A DNA stretch of 64,000 nucleotides. It comes from Ascaris suum (lineage: Eukaryota > Nematoda > Chromadorea > Rhabditida > Ascarididae). This document shows positions 34,072 to 48,674 of the stretch, one piece after another (position 1 is the stretch's first letter; every line of letters begins with the position of its first letter). Made by a program: the position numbers and the translations under genes. The stretch lies in the NCBI GenBank assembly GCA_013433145.1, contig CM024168.1, positions 7,014,184-7,078,183 of the forward strand, in the 5' to 3' direction. The notes beneath the pieces are model-generated. The model was not told the origin of the DNA and made no database searches. It was given only the letters and a program-made list of their open reading frames with translations.

Positions 34072-36105
34072 GCCATCATACGGTTAAATCGTATCTTCGG
34101 GAAGAGGTTTTCCTCTTAAATTAGGTCGCTTGAGTGACGACAGATCCTCGGGAAAATGTTGTATTTCATTTTATATTAAATGTTTTTCATGTTATATTAA
34201 ATGAACAAAACGATCTATAGGTGGTCTTTTCGAAAATTTTTGTCCTCCCCGCTCCCTTCATCGCTATTTATTTATGGTGTAGCGCACGATAACCAAGAAT
34301 ATTTGATGCAGCAGAGCAACTCCACTACTTCCAAAACAGCACGTCCACTGTAATGTCGCACAGCGGCATTCCGAAAAGGAATTGCTCGAAATGTCGACTG
34401 TCTGTACTGGTGAAATAAAAAACATTGCATGGATCTCGAAGACGTGCTTGGAGGATATTGCTCTAAGATCTTCATGGAGTTTATGTCTGCAAGGCATGTT
34501 GAAAGAAGTGTAAGATCATTTGATTGACTAGGTCACCGTGACTTTCTCCCCATTGTTGAAACATCAGGTATGCGACGACGACGATATGCATACCGCAAGA
34601 AAAAGTTGGGGCGGCTTCGCGACTTGTATTAAGAAATAGGGCAAGATATTCCCACTTCACTGCTCACCCCCATACCATTTACATTTTTATTCCGGTTGCC
34701 TACGCTTGACCTTTTATGGTGCAGCAGAGGTCGACGCGAGGGGTGAGCATATCACGCACGAGGACAACGACGGAGGGAACACGCTGAGAGTTCCTTAGTC
34801 CAAGCTGTCTGAAATTTCAAAAGAAGAATAGCATTGCCTTCCCTTCCCCCTGCCTGTGGCCTCCCCAGATCTTTCTTTCTGCGTCCATCAGTGTGATGCA
34901 CCATGTTATAGCTGTCTGACGCTGAGGGAAGCCCCATATGAATAAAACAAATCGTTAGACTTGTGTATGTGACGCAGCGAGCATTCATCTCAGGTGATTT
35001 GTTCATTTATATCCATCGGTTAAAACGTTTCAAAAGTGAGCAACACTGTAAACGTAATAGTTAAAATGAATGTAAATGTGCTAACATAAGCAACCTGTTT
35101 GCAGTTCGTCCACGTTTCGCGAGGCCGTGTGAATAAACGAGCGACCAGTAATATATCGACGAGAAGGCGGACCCGCCGAAAATAGTTGCTCGATCGGGGC
35201 GATTGTTTCCTTCCCATTTTGGAAATCATTGCTACCACCCATCCCCGCCCGCTGTCTCCAAATATCCTATGTAGTCCAGTAGTGTGCACCCCTCCCTTCC
35301 CTCGCAGGTGGGTCACGTTTGTCCTTGTCTACGTTTGTTTTGACACCGGTTTTCTATATCCTTTTTGTGCCCAGCGATTATATTCTTTGGTCGACTCTAT
35401 TTTTCCGTTTTATCTACCCGTTGTGTATGTCTATTTGATGCCTATGTTTTAAAGTTTGTGTTTAATCTGGTAGCTTGGAGTCTGTGTTTGTGATTTCCGA
35501 GAGCCTCCATACTAGGTTCTATTAAAAACGCTGAAGCTGAAGAAACGAAGGTAAAGCAGCATAAGGTGTGGGAGGAAGGCAGTTTCATAGATTCCGAGCA
35601 CTCTATTAGACCACTCAGCTGACAGAACGTTTTCGTAGGATGTTCGGTGGTGGCGTTTCCTCACGAGCATAAAAATTCACGGCAGAGAGAGCAGTAAGAA
35701 AACGACTCTCTGCACTAGAATACGGAGTTGCCAAATTGAAATTCACAGAACTTACATTTTTGTTTAGGAAGGATGGGAATGCCTGTGGTTTTCTTAGGAT
35801 CAAGATTTTTCTGCTCCTTTTATGTCTCGCAAAACTATATTTTTGTATCTTTTTCAGTCATTTTGTTTTCTGGCACCTATTTCATTCCTTTACGGTTTTC
35901 TTTTTCCGGTCATTTTCTTTCCCCTTCACGTTCGGCCCTCTCGTTCACTCAACTCAAGTCATTTCCTGGATTGTTCTCGGGATCGTCGCTTCATGGGCAC
36001 GATGCCAAAGTATACGAATGGTTAGATGTCAGCGATTGTTAGCCGCTGACCAGTATTTGTTTTTTTTGACTAATAAAACAGTATTGTGAACATTTTGCTC
36101 CACAT

Positions 36106-36157
36106 TGTGACGTCATCTAGATGAATTTATCTCGCAGTGTGACGTCATTTGGATGAA
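36106..36157. promoter_or_regulatory. Duplicated CRE-like palindrome
   Basis: A 20-bp unit (TGTGACGTCATCTAGATGAA and a copy with two mismatches) occurs at 36106-36125 and 36138-36157. Each contains the perfect CREB/ATF palindrome TGACGTCA. No gene was recognised next to it. Confidence 0.4.
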
Positions 36158-39100
36158 GTAGCTCGTGTCACGTAGGATTTATTGCATAATGGCGGAAGAA
36201 GACGATCAACGATGAAGAGAGAATGGAGCAACAATGCTAAAGGAGAAATTCTGCTATGACAGCGATGGTGCACGGGTGTTCTGAAGTTAATTGTTTGCGC
36301 AGTTCATTTTTTTTGCTTCACACAGCTGAGATGTTTCCGATAAGACTGGATGCAGTATCCGCATGCTGGAAGTCTTTAGGTGCTGTCCTGGGTGGATGGT
36401 GAGTTGCCAGCCTATTTTTGACGCTTATCGAACTAGGCATGAGCTGTGTAAGGTCGTCCTAAGACCGTCCACTTCTAGGTAGGGGCGTAACTTTATTTCT
36501 GCGCTATTACGGTCACCGGCCTGCGCTCAGCCCTTGTACGTGTTCACTGCCACCCACGTGAAGGTTCCGCGAAGAGCCCGACAAGAAGCAGTGCCGTCTT
36601 GACGAGCATTACAGGATAGGCGCACGCACTTCCCGAAGCAGCTACAACATATAAGGATGATGCTTTCATTATGACTGAGTACTGCTTAAACAGTTTCTTG
36701 ATCATTCTTTCAGCCGAAGGAAACATCCCTCCTTTGAAACATAACTCACAGGTGGAAATAGGCGGCGAAAAGTTACGACATGAAATGATCAGCAACTGGG
36801 CGATGTTGCGCAGTAACCTACGTGCACCTGGCGCAAACTGAAATAAGACTGCAAGGACACTCCCTTCCAATGTTATTTTGCTTCTAAGTAAGTCAAGGCA
36901 GCGGCATGTCCAAAATGGTTTGAAAGAGGTAAAGCATCGTGACGAGAAAGCAAACGAAAACTGAACAAGTGTGACCCGCAGCGGTCACAGGTATTTGTGC
37001 ATAAGGATATGCAGGAATAGGGAAATTAGACGTTTTTTGGTAATACTGCATTCGGGAGTAAGGAAAAGGAAAGCAGGTAGAAAATATGAGCTAACTTGAA
37101 ATGAAACTCGACGAGAAAGGAGAAGATTCCGCCACCTTCTTGCTTCGAAATTCTAATATAGGATCGCACTTATATTCGGCTATTCTCATATTTTTCTCGG
37201 ATTTATAAGCAGCCGTGAGATGTTTGAAGAGCACCGCTGGTGCACATCCACATCATAAACTTGTTCCTTAGACCGTCCACCTAATGGCATCTTGCGAAGC
37301 TGTTAATGACCTGCTCGAGTAAACAAACATGAATGTAGAATTGAGTGGTATTATATTCAGTCGGCACAGTGCAACTTGGGTGTGCTCAATCTTTCGCGGG
37401 AAGAGTGGTTAAGTTACCAGAAACAGGTGAGGAGAAAGAGAGCAAAATGCAGAAGAATCTGAAGCTTCTGGCCTGCCCTCTTCACAGAAATTCGTTTCCT
37501 TCCTTCAGGTGAATAGGATGGATGCTCAGGGAAATGCAAAGCAGCAACGGGCAACTCGCACCTTCATAAACGCTCGATAATGGCTAACTCACTTCCAAGC
37601 AGATCCATAACACTCTCCTGCCAAAAGCACTCACAAGCGGCCATAGAAGTCGAGTGAAATAACAAACGCGGCCGCGCTGCCGAATATCAAAGTGCTGCAA
37701 CCTTTTGCGTTACCTGCATGGGTAGCTTATATGTGTATAATGCAGTAATAGTATATATTACAACGAAGTGCTTGAAATGTAGCGATGGAGGGGGTTTTAT
37801 TTGGCGGTACTGTCGTGAAAGAAGCGGACCGGTCAACGGTGAACTGTGTTATTAATGTTTACGTGGTTTGCTGAAGTATGTGCTATCATAATATACTATT
37901 TTCTTTTTTGAAGAAAGAACTCCACAAAAGTAAGAGATTCGTATTCAAAAGGTAATTGGTCTTTTGATAATGGAAACCTCCTCGGGTCGATAGTTAAGGA
38001 AGAGAAATAGTGTAAAGATTATTCGTTCACTTTGCACTAAAACAAATGCACTTTATTTTGTGGCCACCGAGGTCGAAATTTTTGAGGCCGCCATACTATC
38101 ACGAGCACAGCAACAAGAAATAGCTTATTGCTTTCCGTATTCGTAGTCTTGCGCCGTGTTTCATCCACCCATTTTCAAGTGCTTTTAGATGGCTACTGCA
38201 CTTATTCACTTCTTCTCCAATTGCTTTTATGAGAATGCGTTACTTTCTAACAGATTTCATGAGTGGAAATGTGATGCCTTTGACATGTTCCCATGCGTCT
38301 TTCCATCGATGTGAAGTTCTAGATGAATCCTTCTTCATTTCCATCCCTTTTTTGACGTGGCTTAACTGCTCTATCACTTTTTCACAGTCACACAATCTGT
38401 CTGTGAAAAGAAGGTGATCGTTGCCTCAGTATGTGCAAAAATGGGATAGCAGAGGTCGAATCCAGGCAATGGATTGCATTCGATATTGACATTTCGGCAA
38501 ACGGGTTGACTATTAATAGCAAAAGTTGGTACGGGTTTTATTCTGCAAGTAAAGGTATCAGCCTCGGGCTTATCCGTCATTTCATTCTTCCGCTTTACAA
38601 TGAAGCACAGACTACGAGTGATAGCGAAGGGATGCATTAACGCTCTCTCTGAAGGTGTTTTTCAAAAATCGCGACAGAAGCAACTGAAAAAAGAGCATCA
38701 GAATTTCCGCATAATCTTAACGCTATTTCTGAAATTATGGAACTGGAATGTGAACACTTTAGGAAACCTAAAATCCTTGTATTCTCGAGCCGAAATTGCT
38801 GCTACTCGTAGCATGCGCACATGAACAAGTGAAACGTCTTGAATATTGTCACTTTTATCTCATATGTAACTCTTACTCGCATCGAATGAATTTCGCACAT
38901 CACTAGCGACTTATTCATCGATCTGTGAAGCAAGCTGCAATTTACTACTTCATGCGCTGTTAGGTTTTTGTACTTTCAACACTGAAAGCAATTTATTTTA
39001 TTCCCTTCAAATAAGTGGATGTCAACATGCGATATTAGCGTCCAAATTGTTTTACTTAGCATTAAGAGAGTAACTTACTGCGAAGTTCCAACAGCGATTT

Positions 39101-41399
39101 GCTTTATTTCTGAAATGCCCATCGTCAAGCTTATTTCTGTTGCATCTCAAATTGCCGCAATATAACTGTTTCAGCGGAGCACTTCCTCATCCGGAAGTGA
39201 AAAATAAGCGTGCAGTAGTGCAAACTTTGAAGAGATGTTTTCGTGCAGAGTCGAATCAGGCGCTGAAAATATGTAATTTTTTGCAAGTTGTCTCGCTTAT
39301 TTTGTTTTCGAGGAAGTTGTTGACCAACCAAAAAAGTTAGAGTTATGCACTTCAAATCAGAATAACCATCTTAGCTGTTCTTTCATAATCTGTTGGTTTG
39401 CTTTCAGCGGCGTACCTTGATTCTACACCTCAGAAAAACACCACATTCTTCGAATTGATGTGAAGCACTTGATATTCTCTCACAGTTCTCGCGCCTTGGG
39501 TCCTCCTTATGTGACTAAATTTTGATCTCTGTTCCGCCTGTTTCAATAGATTGGAATCGCAAATGCGAATGCTTTTCTAATAGATATGATTGATTTATCT
39601 TCCTTAACTACATTTGAAAGTTCGCATGTTGACAGACGCCTTGTACGAGTATAAGTGCCCTAATTTTAAAATATCGTTATATACTGCCGTTATGATGGCA
39701 ATTATCATTTTTTCCCTGATTCAGTTCATCTATTTAACACTATTATGATTAAATTGCAGCAGTTTTTATGTTTTCAAACTCGAACATCACATCGCGCTTT
39801 ATGAATGAGTTTTCAGCTCCTGTCACTTACTCGTCATTGGTTGAACAGGGATCTCTTATCATTAACCTTTATAGGTCGAACATCTGCCTTCTATAAGGGA
39901 TATAAGCTGCTCCTCATGCAGGCAGTGCAGTTGGAAATCTGAGCCATGGAAAGGTGATCTTTAATATGATTGTAGTGTGCAATCGGGAATAAAACCAGCA
40001 CAGAAGCTCACATTTTGTCGGTAGCAATAAACGGTGCACAGCGATGGATGGATGAGGGGAAAGTGAATCCGAGAAACGATCTTTGGCTCAACAACTTGAA
40101 AATAACCAGTGATGACGAATTTCTGAGCTAGGCCTAAGGGTCCTGTCTCAGAGAGGGTAAAGATACCGAAATCCGCTCCGTTAGGTTCTCGGCCTAATGG
40201 TTGATCTGATTAAGAATTAAAAGCCTAAATTTTACATGCGATAACTGTTCTTGACTAGGGAGAGTAGCTTAATAATGATAGGCTGATATAATTTCTTGAC
40301 TGAGAAACTAATATGAGAAAATTCTAAAACGCCAAGTTTCTCAGGCTGACTATCAGCCAGTAAAGCTCTAGGTGTTTTGTTTTCTTGAAAACTTCTAAGA
40401 TAATGCTGCAAACAGGCATACGCACTTAAACACACTCACACATATTTACTAAAATAGTACCGCGTTTTATATAGCAAAATATGAATGCATAAAAAAGAAT
40501 GGAAGCGGCGTGTTTTCCTCATGAAATTGAAACATATTCAAAAAATTTCAAAGGGTTTTTATCAGTAGGAAAGCTGATATTGTCCCCGATGAATATCGAT
40601 TGTGCCCTGACGAAAGCAAATTGGAAATATTTGCGGCATTTCGACAATTTATGCAATCATCGATAACGATGCATATGATGCGCTCGTGGGAGATGTCTGC
40701 TTATTTATGCTATCTGGTTGGATGAACACCAATGTGGCGTAAAAGTAGACTTGAGGAACGAGAAGGGAATTGGAGGCGGAGGTGACTATTAAGTTGCCTT
40801 TCAGCATTGCTTATTCCATTAGTGATAAGTAAATATTTTAATAATAAGTGAGCGTTGGCAAGAAATAGGCTAATGGAACAAGCTCTGCCTCAATTTTTAT
40901 GTGCACATTTAGATTGTTGCCATCACAAGGAAGGACGCGTAAGTAATTTGCATGTCAAAAAGATATAATCGCTGCAAATTCTAACAGCGGGATGAAGAAA
41001 GAGATAGTGGAAGCAATCTACACTCAATCTCAAAGCCGTTCCTTGATAAAGAGGACGAGCTAAAGACATTTAGATCTTTTAGTGGGGTCAAGCACCAACT
41101 TTACTTTTTTCATTTATGTTCCCGCTCCTTTATTCCCATCAACCTTCTATTTTCTCTAACCTCATCTGATTAAGATGATTAATGTCTACCAAATTCTCTT
41201 GAAAAACTGCTCATCTAAATTATTGAGCGCTTTTAAAAAATTGGACAAAGCTTATTTTAACAAGAGAACAGTTTCATTTCGAGATAAACTGCCTATCAGC
41301 CCTAACTGATTCTTGCCAACGATTTGGAATGGAGTTGGTTCCTCTATTCCAAAAGCTCTATGGCTACGAGCGAAAGAAAAGAGTTCAGCTCTCTTTGGG

Positions 41400-42170
41400 G
41401 TTCAGATATCCGCCTGGTTTTTCGTCCGCTAACTTATTGCTAAGAGTATGTAATCCGACGGAGCCAATTTCAGGCTGTATTGAGAAGGCGGTTGAATTTC
41501 CTGACCAAGATTTAACTGTGCAAATTATGTCCCATTGGTGATATACGGCATTGCACTGTCTTACAGGGAGATGAGCTAGACGTTGACGCTTTAGGTCATA
41601 GAAGCAGAGCGCCATCGTTAGGGTCTTGTTGTTCAAGGGCAGGTGCTATTTGTAAAGCCCAAGAACTCCAGCTAGATATTGAGCAACAATTTTTTGCGTG
41701 CAGATCCTGTTTTCGCTCGGGTTGTGGCCTCTCCTCAGGTCTACCCATTCAGTGCTTCTTGAAATGGTCCACACAGAGACGATACTTTTCCTCATCGGTG
41801 ACTACATCTTCCAAACAAATAAGATTACGGCTACGTGAGAACTGTTTTGCTAACCTCAACCGGATTGGAAATATTTTTCATAAACCAGCTCGTGCGGTGC
41901 CCATTGGTCTTTTGGGCGCTGCCGAGCTAAAGAAGGCTGGCTAATGTGCGAGAGACTTCCTCTGAGTAAGTCTCTGCAAGGTGCTGCAGCTTGTCTAGAA
42001 CTTGGACGGCCATCCTGATTGAGGTAAAACGGTGAGGTGGTAATTTCACAAGTGGCAGCAAAAGAACCAGCGTCGTCTGTTGAATGCCCTAATTCGAACT
42101 CTTGAAGAAGTGCGTGAGAAATCGAAATTGAAATTTTGGCACTTTTTAAACGGAAATGATGTGAGAATGC
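41400..42170 (-). pseudogene. Mariner-family (Tc1/mariner) transposase remnant
   Basis: Read on the minus strand across three frames, mariner landmarks appear in the right order: [11 protein letters not shown] near the N-terminus; [17 protein letters not shown] (the WVPHEL motif); VTDEEKYRLCVDH (the VTGDEKW catalytic block); RPEERPQPERKQDLHAK; DSAMPY (the DNARPH block); and PPSQYSLKLAPSDYILL (the PPYSPDLAPSDYHLF block). Each block is recognisable, but several stops and frameshifts interrupt them, so the gene is dead. Terminal inverted repeats were not found. The 5' side is almost directly followed by a 173-bp (AT)n tract. Confidence 0.88.
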
Positions 42171-42201
42171 AATGGTCATGAAAGACAGTGGATTGTCTGC
42201 A

Positions 42202-42381
<180 letters not shown>

Positions 42382-42879
42382 TCTCCTAATAAGTACTGTA
42401 TATTCCGTTTGCATATTCCGCTTTAAAAAAAACCTCCAGCATTTTGAAGAAAATACTGAATATTTCACAATGTAATAGACCAATCCTTCTAGTTTCCTCT
42501 TCCTTATATAACCTCTTCTATGGTGTACCGAAAATTGCATAACCAAACAGCTTAAATAAATTGCTTCAACCCTTGAGCCGTCTCGTGGTCTGACGGTATG
42601 TGTAGTCTCTGTTGATCATTGACGGTGTCGTAAGATGCTGAAACATAGAAAATAAATCTGTTTCACTTTATTTAACTTCCACATTCAATCAATGTCAACA
42701 GCAATATCATTGCATAACTACTGAGAAGATATATGGTGCGTTTTCTATGGAGCGATCTTCTGCAAAAAGTAAAGCAATTTTTCATGCAAATCTATTTGCG
42801 CAGTTTTTGTACTTCCAACAGTTAGAGAAGTGTATAAAAGGATTGGGCGGATTGATACAATTATAACGAAAAGGTGACA

Positions 42880-43242
42880 ATGAGCAGCAGAAACGACGAA
42901 TACAAATATACGACTGACGCGTACAATACAAGAGAGGAAAGAACTAGCCGTTTTGAGGGCTGTTTGTCTAGCCCACAAGACGTCATAGGTATTCCGTATC
43001 ACTCAACGGTCAATAATGCATAGTTGTATATGCTGAGCTCTTATCTAGCTTCTGATCGGCATTGGAAGTTCGAGCGATTCATCGACCAAGACGAATATTT
43101 TGTTTCAGCGGCTTTGGATCGGCACCGGAAATTCGAGCGCCTCAATCAGCAACATGAACGTTTGGCATTTGCGGCTACAACCATTCTGCAAAGCTTTTTC
43201 GCGTTTGACTTGCAGAGTAAATTTTATTCTACGGTGAAATAG
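42880..43242 (+). CDS. Small two-exon gene of unknown function with a 21-residue repeat
   Basis: Exon 1 (42880-42988) starts MSSRNDEYKYTTD and ends SRFEGCLSSPQDVI plus one base. A 60-bp intron (GTATTC...TCTAG) follows. Exon 2 (43049-43242) continues in phase with RHWKFERFIDQDEYFVSAAL, a second RHRKFERLN unit, and ends at TAG, giving about 100 residues. The repeat unit is about 21 residues, with RHRKxER and DEY(L/F)xxAA cores; it is charged and probably helical. There is no signal peptide and no known domain. A degenerate relative at 54029-54389 shares both the exon-1 end and the repeat. That conservation across both exons with the same donor position is the main support for a real gene or gene-derived repeat. 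Confidence 0.55.
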
Positions 43243-46200
43243 TTTAGCGGAGATTACAATATTTTTCTTCTTTCTGTTCGCTTTCGCGAGAACAATTTTT
43301 AGGAGCAGACTTCCGAGCAAACGCAAACTGCATTCCAGTTTTGAATTTCAACAAATAGGTGAAACCTTGAATACCCCAAATTTGGAAGGTCTTCTTCCTA
43401 AGCAAATTTTCACTTCTTATTGTATTTTATCACATTTTACTACCGCCTTTTTCACCTTAGCCATGACTCTCCCAGAAATTTGGCTATTTTTGGCTTTTCA
43501 TTTCTTTGACTTTAGAACCTCTAGATGGAAAACGGCATAAACTGTTATGTATAGGTTTTACTGCGGCACATTGGCGTGTATGAATTGTTTTGTTTGCATT
43601 TGGTCACGCGCCAAAAATGATCATCGCTGAGCAGAATTCTAAACGGGTGTGGATCGAAGAAAATTTCAATTTATTAGCAATTTGTCATCACTCGAGAGTC
43701 GCCTTAGGCGATTTGCGATGCTTGATGAGTTGAACAGATAAGGGCAATTCAATCACGGAATTGTCCTTAATGAGAGTGTTTCTATTTATAAATTTGGAAG
43801 CCTTGACGCCTCCTTCTTTACAACGTCTTTCTTTATTTGTTTGACCATCTACTATTGGCTCTAAGTAATTGTCTATGCCCAAAAATGCGTTGTACTTCTT
43901 GTTAAAAGCACCCGTCCTGGTTCGATGAAACGCTGCTGTTGTTAATGCTTTGGTTCAACAAATAGGAGCACTACATTTTCTCAGTAATAATATGCCTGAA
44001 ATCAGCGAAAAGAGTTCAATTTTAGACCACTTCTCGCTCCGAGGCCAACATACGCTGCATTAATTCTGAACTTTTTCTTCCTAGTGATGAGCAGAAAACG
44101 TGAAATGAAGGAAAGATTCATCATCGAAAACGATAATGAAACACAAATTCGTAGACTGCTAGGCCATGCTGAACATTTATTCTTCTGAAACAGGATGATG
44201 TACTACATTGAACGCCACGTGCTTTTAAGAGAATTATGGCTAACAAACACTGCATTAAGTAAATAGCAGGCCAAGATAAAGTAATGCATGACGTAACGTG
44301 TAAGTGATTGTTGGGAAATTGCGCAGCACCCATGAAAACTCCCATCGAAACCACTGATGATTTGTAAACCTTTGCAACGGTCCTTTACTGATGAAAGGTA
44401 TCCCTTACAAAAATAAGGCAGTAAAACACTAAAGAAGAAAACGATGAGCAAGGTGCCTTTACATCAATCCATAGAGTAAGCGTCTAGTCACTTCACATTT
44501 CGTCAACCAAGAATGCACCTGTAGGATTGTTGCCAGAACAAAGTTTCGTTTCTCCTTGACCCTTTTCCTACCGACTTTTCTCTTCAGCTGTCATCAGAGC
44601 ATATTTAACTGAGAAAGCTAACATGGGAACTATATGCGTTACCATAATTTTCAGCTTTGATCACTGAGGGAGCATAGAAAAAAGTGGAAGGAGGGATAGA
44701 AATGTAAAGTACCACTACTACTAGATTTTTGATTCTGCTATTTAGAAAGTGTCCTTTTGCCGCATCGTTAATACAGCAATTACGGCCTAAAAAGATATTA
44801 GTAATGGTTGTGGAATTAGCGTGTGCGTACCTCTCATTATATGCATTTGAATTAGCTATTCATTAATTTTATAGTACATCAGCACTTGGTCTATTCGTGG
44901 CTCATTATTAAGCTCAAGCCGAGCAAATTTTGCATATTTAATTTCCCAACGAGTATTTTCATTTAATTGTTGCGATCACCCTAATCAAATATATCGAGAG
45001 GGTGCTATCATTTAATTATATCGAACTGATGTGTATGTGTTTTGCTCCTTCTTTTACTCTCTACAAAAAGCAACAACCAATAAACGCCGACTTCTGTGCA
45101 ATTCAATTTCTCGTTTAATTTGATTTCACCTTATTGCTGGCTGGTCTTTTAATGATGGTCATGGAAATATCCTTAAATAATTTGATTGCTTCTCTATGTC
45201 TACTGAGTCGAAATGGTATTCACTCGTTGCAGAGGCCTGCAATGTAGAGAAACGCTTTCGCTTCATTCGTTCAATTGTCGAAACGATTGCAAATGGACAC
45301 GCCACTATTGGTCAAAAATTGGAACATTCAGAGAGCAAATATTCACTTCGATAACATACCATGTAAGAATTAATTGACTTCGAAAATTATCGCTAAAGTC
45401 GTGAATTTCGCTGGGCACCACATAGTCGCCAATCCGACCTCGTTTATTGGGTTAGTGAACCTCAGCAAACAATCGGGCTAATTTTGACACTGTGATATTG
45501 TTATATTTATGCTGTTTTGTATTTCGTCACAATCTGTAAAAAAAACCACTAGAGTTGTTCTCGTACAAGCTGCCTCAATATGTGCTATACTATCCAGATT
45601 CTCATGTTACGATTATGAAGTCCGGAGACGTCCGGTTGCAATGTGAGGACAACATTGCAAGTACAATTATCGTTTTCTGCCACATTTCTGAAAGACACAC
45701 GAATCCGCAACCAACTAATCTTTCCGTTTTTGCACAGCTTTTACGAAGAAACCGCAACTGCAACGGACAATTAGTCATAATTGCTTTGTGATATATGAGC
45801 TGGCATCCGTGAAATTCGTGTAATGCAAAAAACGTTTGAATTAAACCGATATTAAACAAAATCGAAAGAAGTGTAACCCCTTCTCAAGAATTTTTTAAAC
45901 CACGCTATATCCTGATGCAGGTTCTCGCCAACAACTGCTTTGTTCACCCTAAATTTCTTGTTCGTTCTTTATTTATGCAAAGAGCATAAGTGCAATGCAT
46001 AACATTCGCGCACTGAGGTCACCTAAATGGTTTTCATTTAGCCAAAAAAGGAAGAGAAATGAAAAGCGTTTTCTTAGCTTTGATATGAAAGGCAACGATT
46101 GAAATTTTCGCAGTTTTTTGTGGTACTCAGTCTTTGTGCTGCTCCAATAGCGTTCATTCAACTTGCTTCACTACTCTTTTCTACAACCCTAGTTTGAATT

Positions 46201-47598
46201 GCCATAATGCTTCGTGAATGCCCGAAATAAGTGGGCTTTTTTGTATGAGAAACGAAATATATTCAAGCTGGCCATGAATTTTTGAACATTATTTGCATAT
46301 GGAGTTCACCAAGACATAATTAAAATCTTATTTTTACTGAATATAGTACGCATTCGAAATGCATCCAATTCACATTAACTCAGAGATCATTTGGGACTAA
46401 CAAATTAATGCTATCTTTTTAGTGAATGTGAGCGGATGCATGGCTACATCACCGATTAAAGAGAAAAACACTCTGCTTGTTGTATATGAATCTTTCACGA
46501 TGATATCGGTGGCGATGTTCTTATTGAGTGATTGTGAGGAGAACAGCTTTTGAAGTATGCACGTCGAACATTTTATGCAACGATTTCATGATTTCTTTTA
46601 TTAATGCAAAGTTTTCGACTTACCTCTGCAGCACGATTAATTGCTGCTTAATTTCAGCGATTATTTTAAATATTCAAAAACCCCTCGAATGCCTTCTTAT
46701 ACTATTTTGTCGCTCTCAATATTTTTACTATTATTTCCTAACATTGTCGTTTGCTATTTCATTCCCTTCACTAAAGAGTTAAGGAAATTGCGAATAATAA
46801 GAGCGTTGCTGCTTTTAAATGCAAATTCGCCGTGACCTGTAAATTTGTAGTATCGTAATAGTTATGTGCATCATACTAGTGAGCTGGCTGAACCGTGTGT
46901 TGCGTCGCGTTGTGAATTTTTGGGTGATGCAAAGTGCTGCAAAAATGCGCAAATCATCAATTTGCATTCGGCGAGTGCTTTGTTTAATTTCGCATCTACT
47001 CCCTCGGGTATTTGGAGGAAACGAATCTTGTTGAGCTATCGAGCAGCGCTGATTTCAATCAAGCTTCTTGCGTTATGACAGTCGTTGCGCACTCTCTGCT
47101 TGCAATATCACAGCCTCTCCCTTAACAATATCAACAACTTTGAAGAATTGCAAAACACGTCGCTTCGCATGTTCGTTTTATTCATTCCAGTACTTTTTCG
47201 TACTTTGATATTTTTGAGTATGTTGACTGACTTTAATATTCATTTGTTTATTTACTTTTTGCGTTTTCGCAACCTACGGTATAATGCACTCTCAAACGCT
47301 TATCAGTGCCTTGTAGTATGCGCAAAATAATTTTCAGCTCTTCCAACTTTCATGGAGTTTCACTAAGTTGCTTCGCAAAAGTGAATTCTGGCCGAGTTAA
47401 ATTTGTGCAAAACTATACGTGCGTATGTGTATCTGATTGTCCGACAGTTTCTACTCAACAGTCACTAAAGCCTTATATGTCGTTTTACACTCGTCATTGT
47501 TTGCCTGTTGTTTTGTACTCCTCATCGCATACCTATTGTTGATGCAAGTCATTCTTATTTTAACGGCAATAGTAACATTTGCTGGGAACGTTAGCCAT

Positions 47599-47822
47599 GA
47601 AGGAGTAGTCGCGAATAATACGAATAATGTGGTATCCTCAGTGATGCTGCATATATTGGTCCGTTGTCGATCAATCGTGTTTTTTAACTGTCCAAATCGT
47701 TACTTCCTACCGGTATTCCATTTGACTATTGCCTCTTGCACTCGTGCTTCTAACAGCAGAGGCGAGATCTTTCTGCTGATATCATGAGAGCGTTTTAATG
47801 AGAACGTTCGCGTGCGAATAGC
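47599..47822 (+). repeat. Dispersed repeat, copy 1
   Basis: Aligns by eye with 52648-52886: both have ACGAATAATG, then TCCTCAGTGA, then GGTCCGTT(A/G)TCGATCA, and both end with a (C/A)TGAGAGCGTT...CGAGAAC-like block. The copies differ at many positions. No coding signal in common; the family is not identified. Confidence 0.6.
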
Positions 47823-48674
47823 GGCGTTCCGTGAAGGGGAGAAATTTGCGTGCGTGAGCCAAAGAAACCAAAAAAAGCGATTAGCTAAAGCAAGGTAGCA
47901 CTTTGTGAGCAGATGAACGAATAAATGAAAGTCTCACATCGTCGCTTTTGCAGCACATCAGTGAGATGAAGAGCTTCTGCTTTCCTTCTTCATTTACGTC
48001 CATCACGACGAGAATAAGAGTTCGTTTTTTTCATCTGTCGCTTGCAGTGCTGCCACCATTTTTTCGTTTATTTCGAAATTTGACTTAATTCCGGTTAGCA
48101 CTGCTTTAATCACCTTAGCAGGTCTGCTCGTTCTGCGTTTGGTGAGTCGCTTCGCTATCGGCTGTTCGTTTCCAACATCAGAGCTCTGCTCATCAGCATC
48201 AGGCCTCTATTAAATTCTGCACCACCATCACGCTATCGCTCTACCGACAAATATCGCTGTTCCAAATACATTTCCGAATACCGTCATCCAGGTGACCTTA
48301 CCAGTCGAATTTCAAATGTCATCAGTGATTTCTTTCCGGTTTCCGTGTGATTCTAAATGTCACTGATTTCATAGGCAATCTTTGTGACACGTTATCTCTC
48401 GTTGCGATATTTCGGTGAAGCTGTCGACTTTTTTTGAGTTTCTAGTCGCCTACATTGTTCCTTTTTGACCTTTTATATCCTTGCCTCAGGCTGAGGGCAA
48501 GGTGAAGCGTGTGCCTGTCGTGAAATGGAACCACTCCCTATTAAAAAAATTACGCCAGCTTTTGCGCCTCCTTCCAAGGCGCATATACGTCATTTCCTTT
48601 TCAGCTGTTGCACCAACGCCTTCGCGTAGAAAATTAAGCTTGACCACCACCGTCGCGTTGCCTCTCCCGACCAC

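Larger units (their letters stand above)
32733..41399. other. No recognised gene
   Basis: After the innexin 3'UTR only weak frames are seen. A minus-strand frame at 34264-34497 ends with a hydrophobic tail (GVALLHQIFLVIVRY), and 36544-36870 on the minus strand is open with a TTTCAG acceptor. Neither matches a family known to me. Confidence 0.4.
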
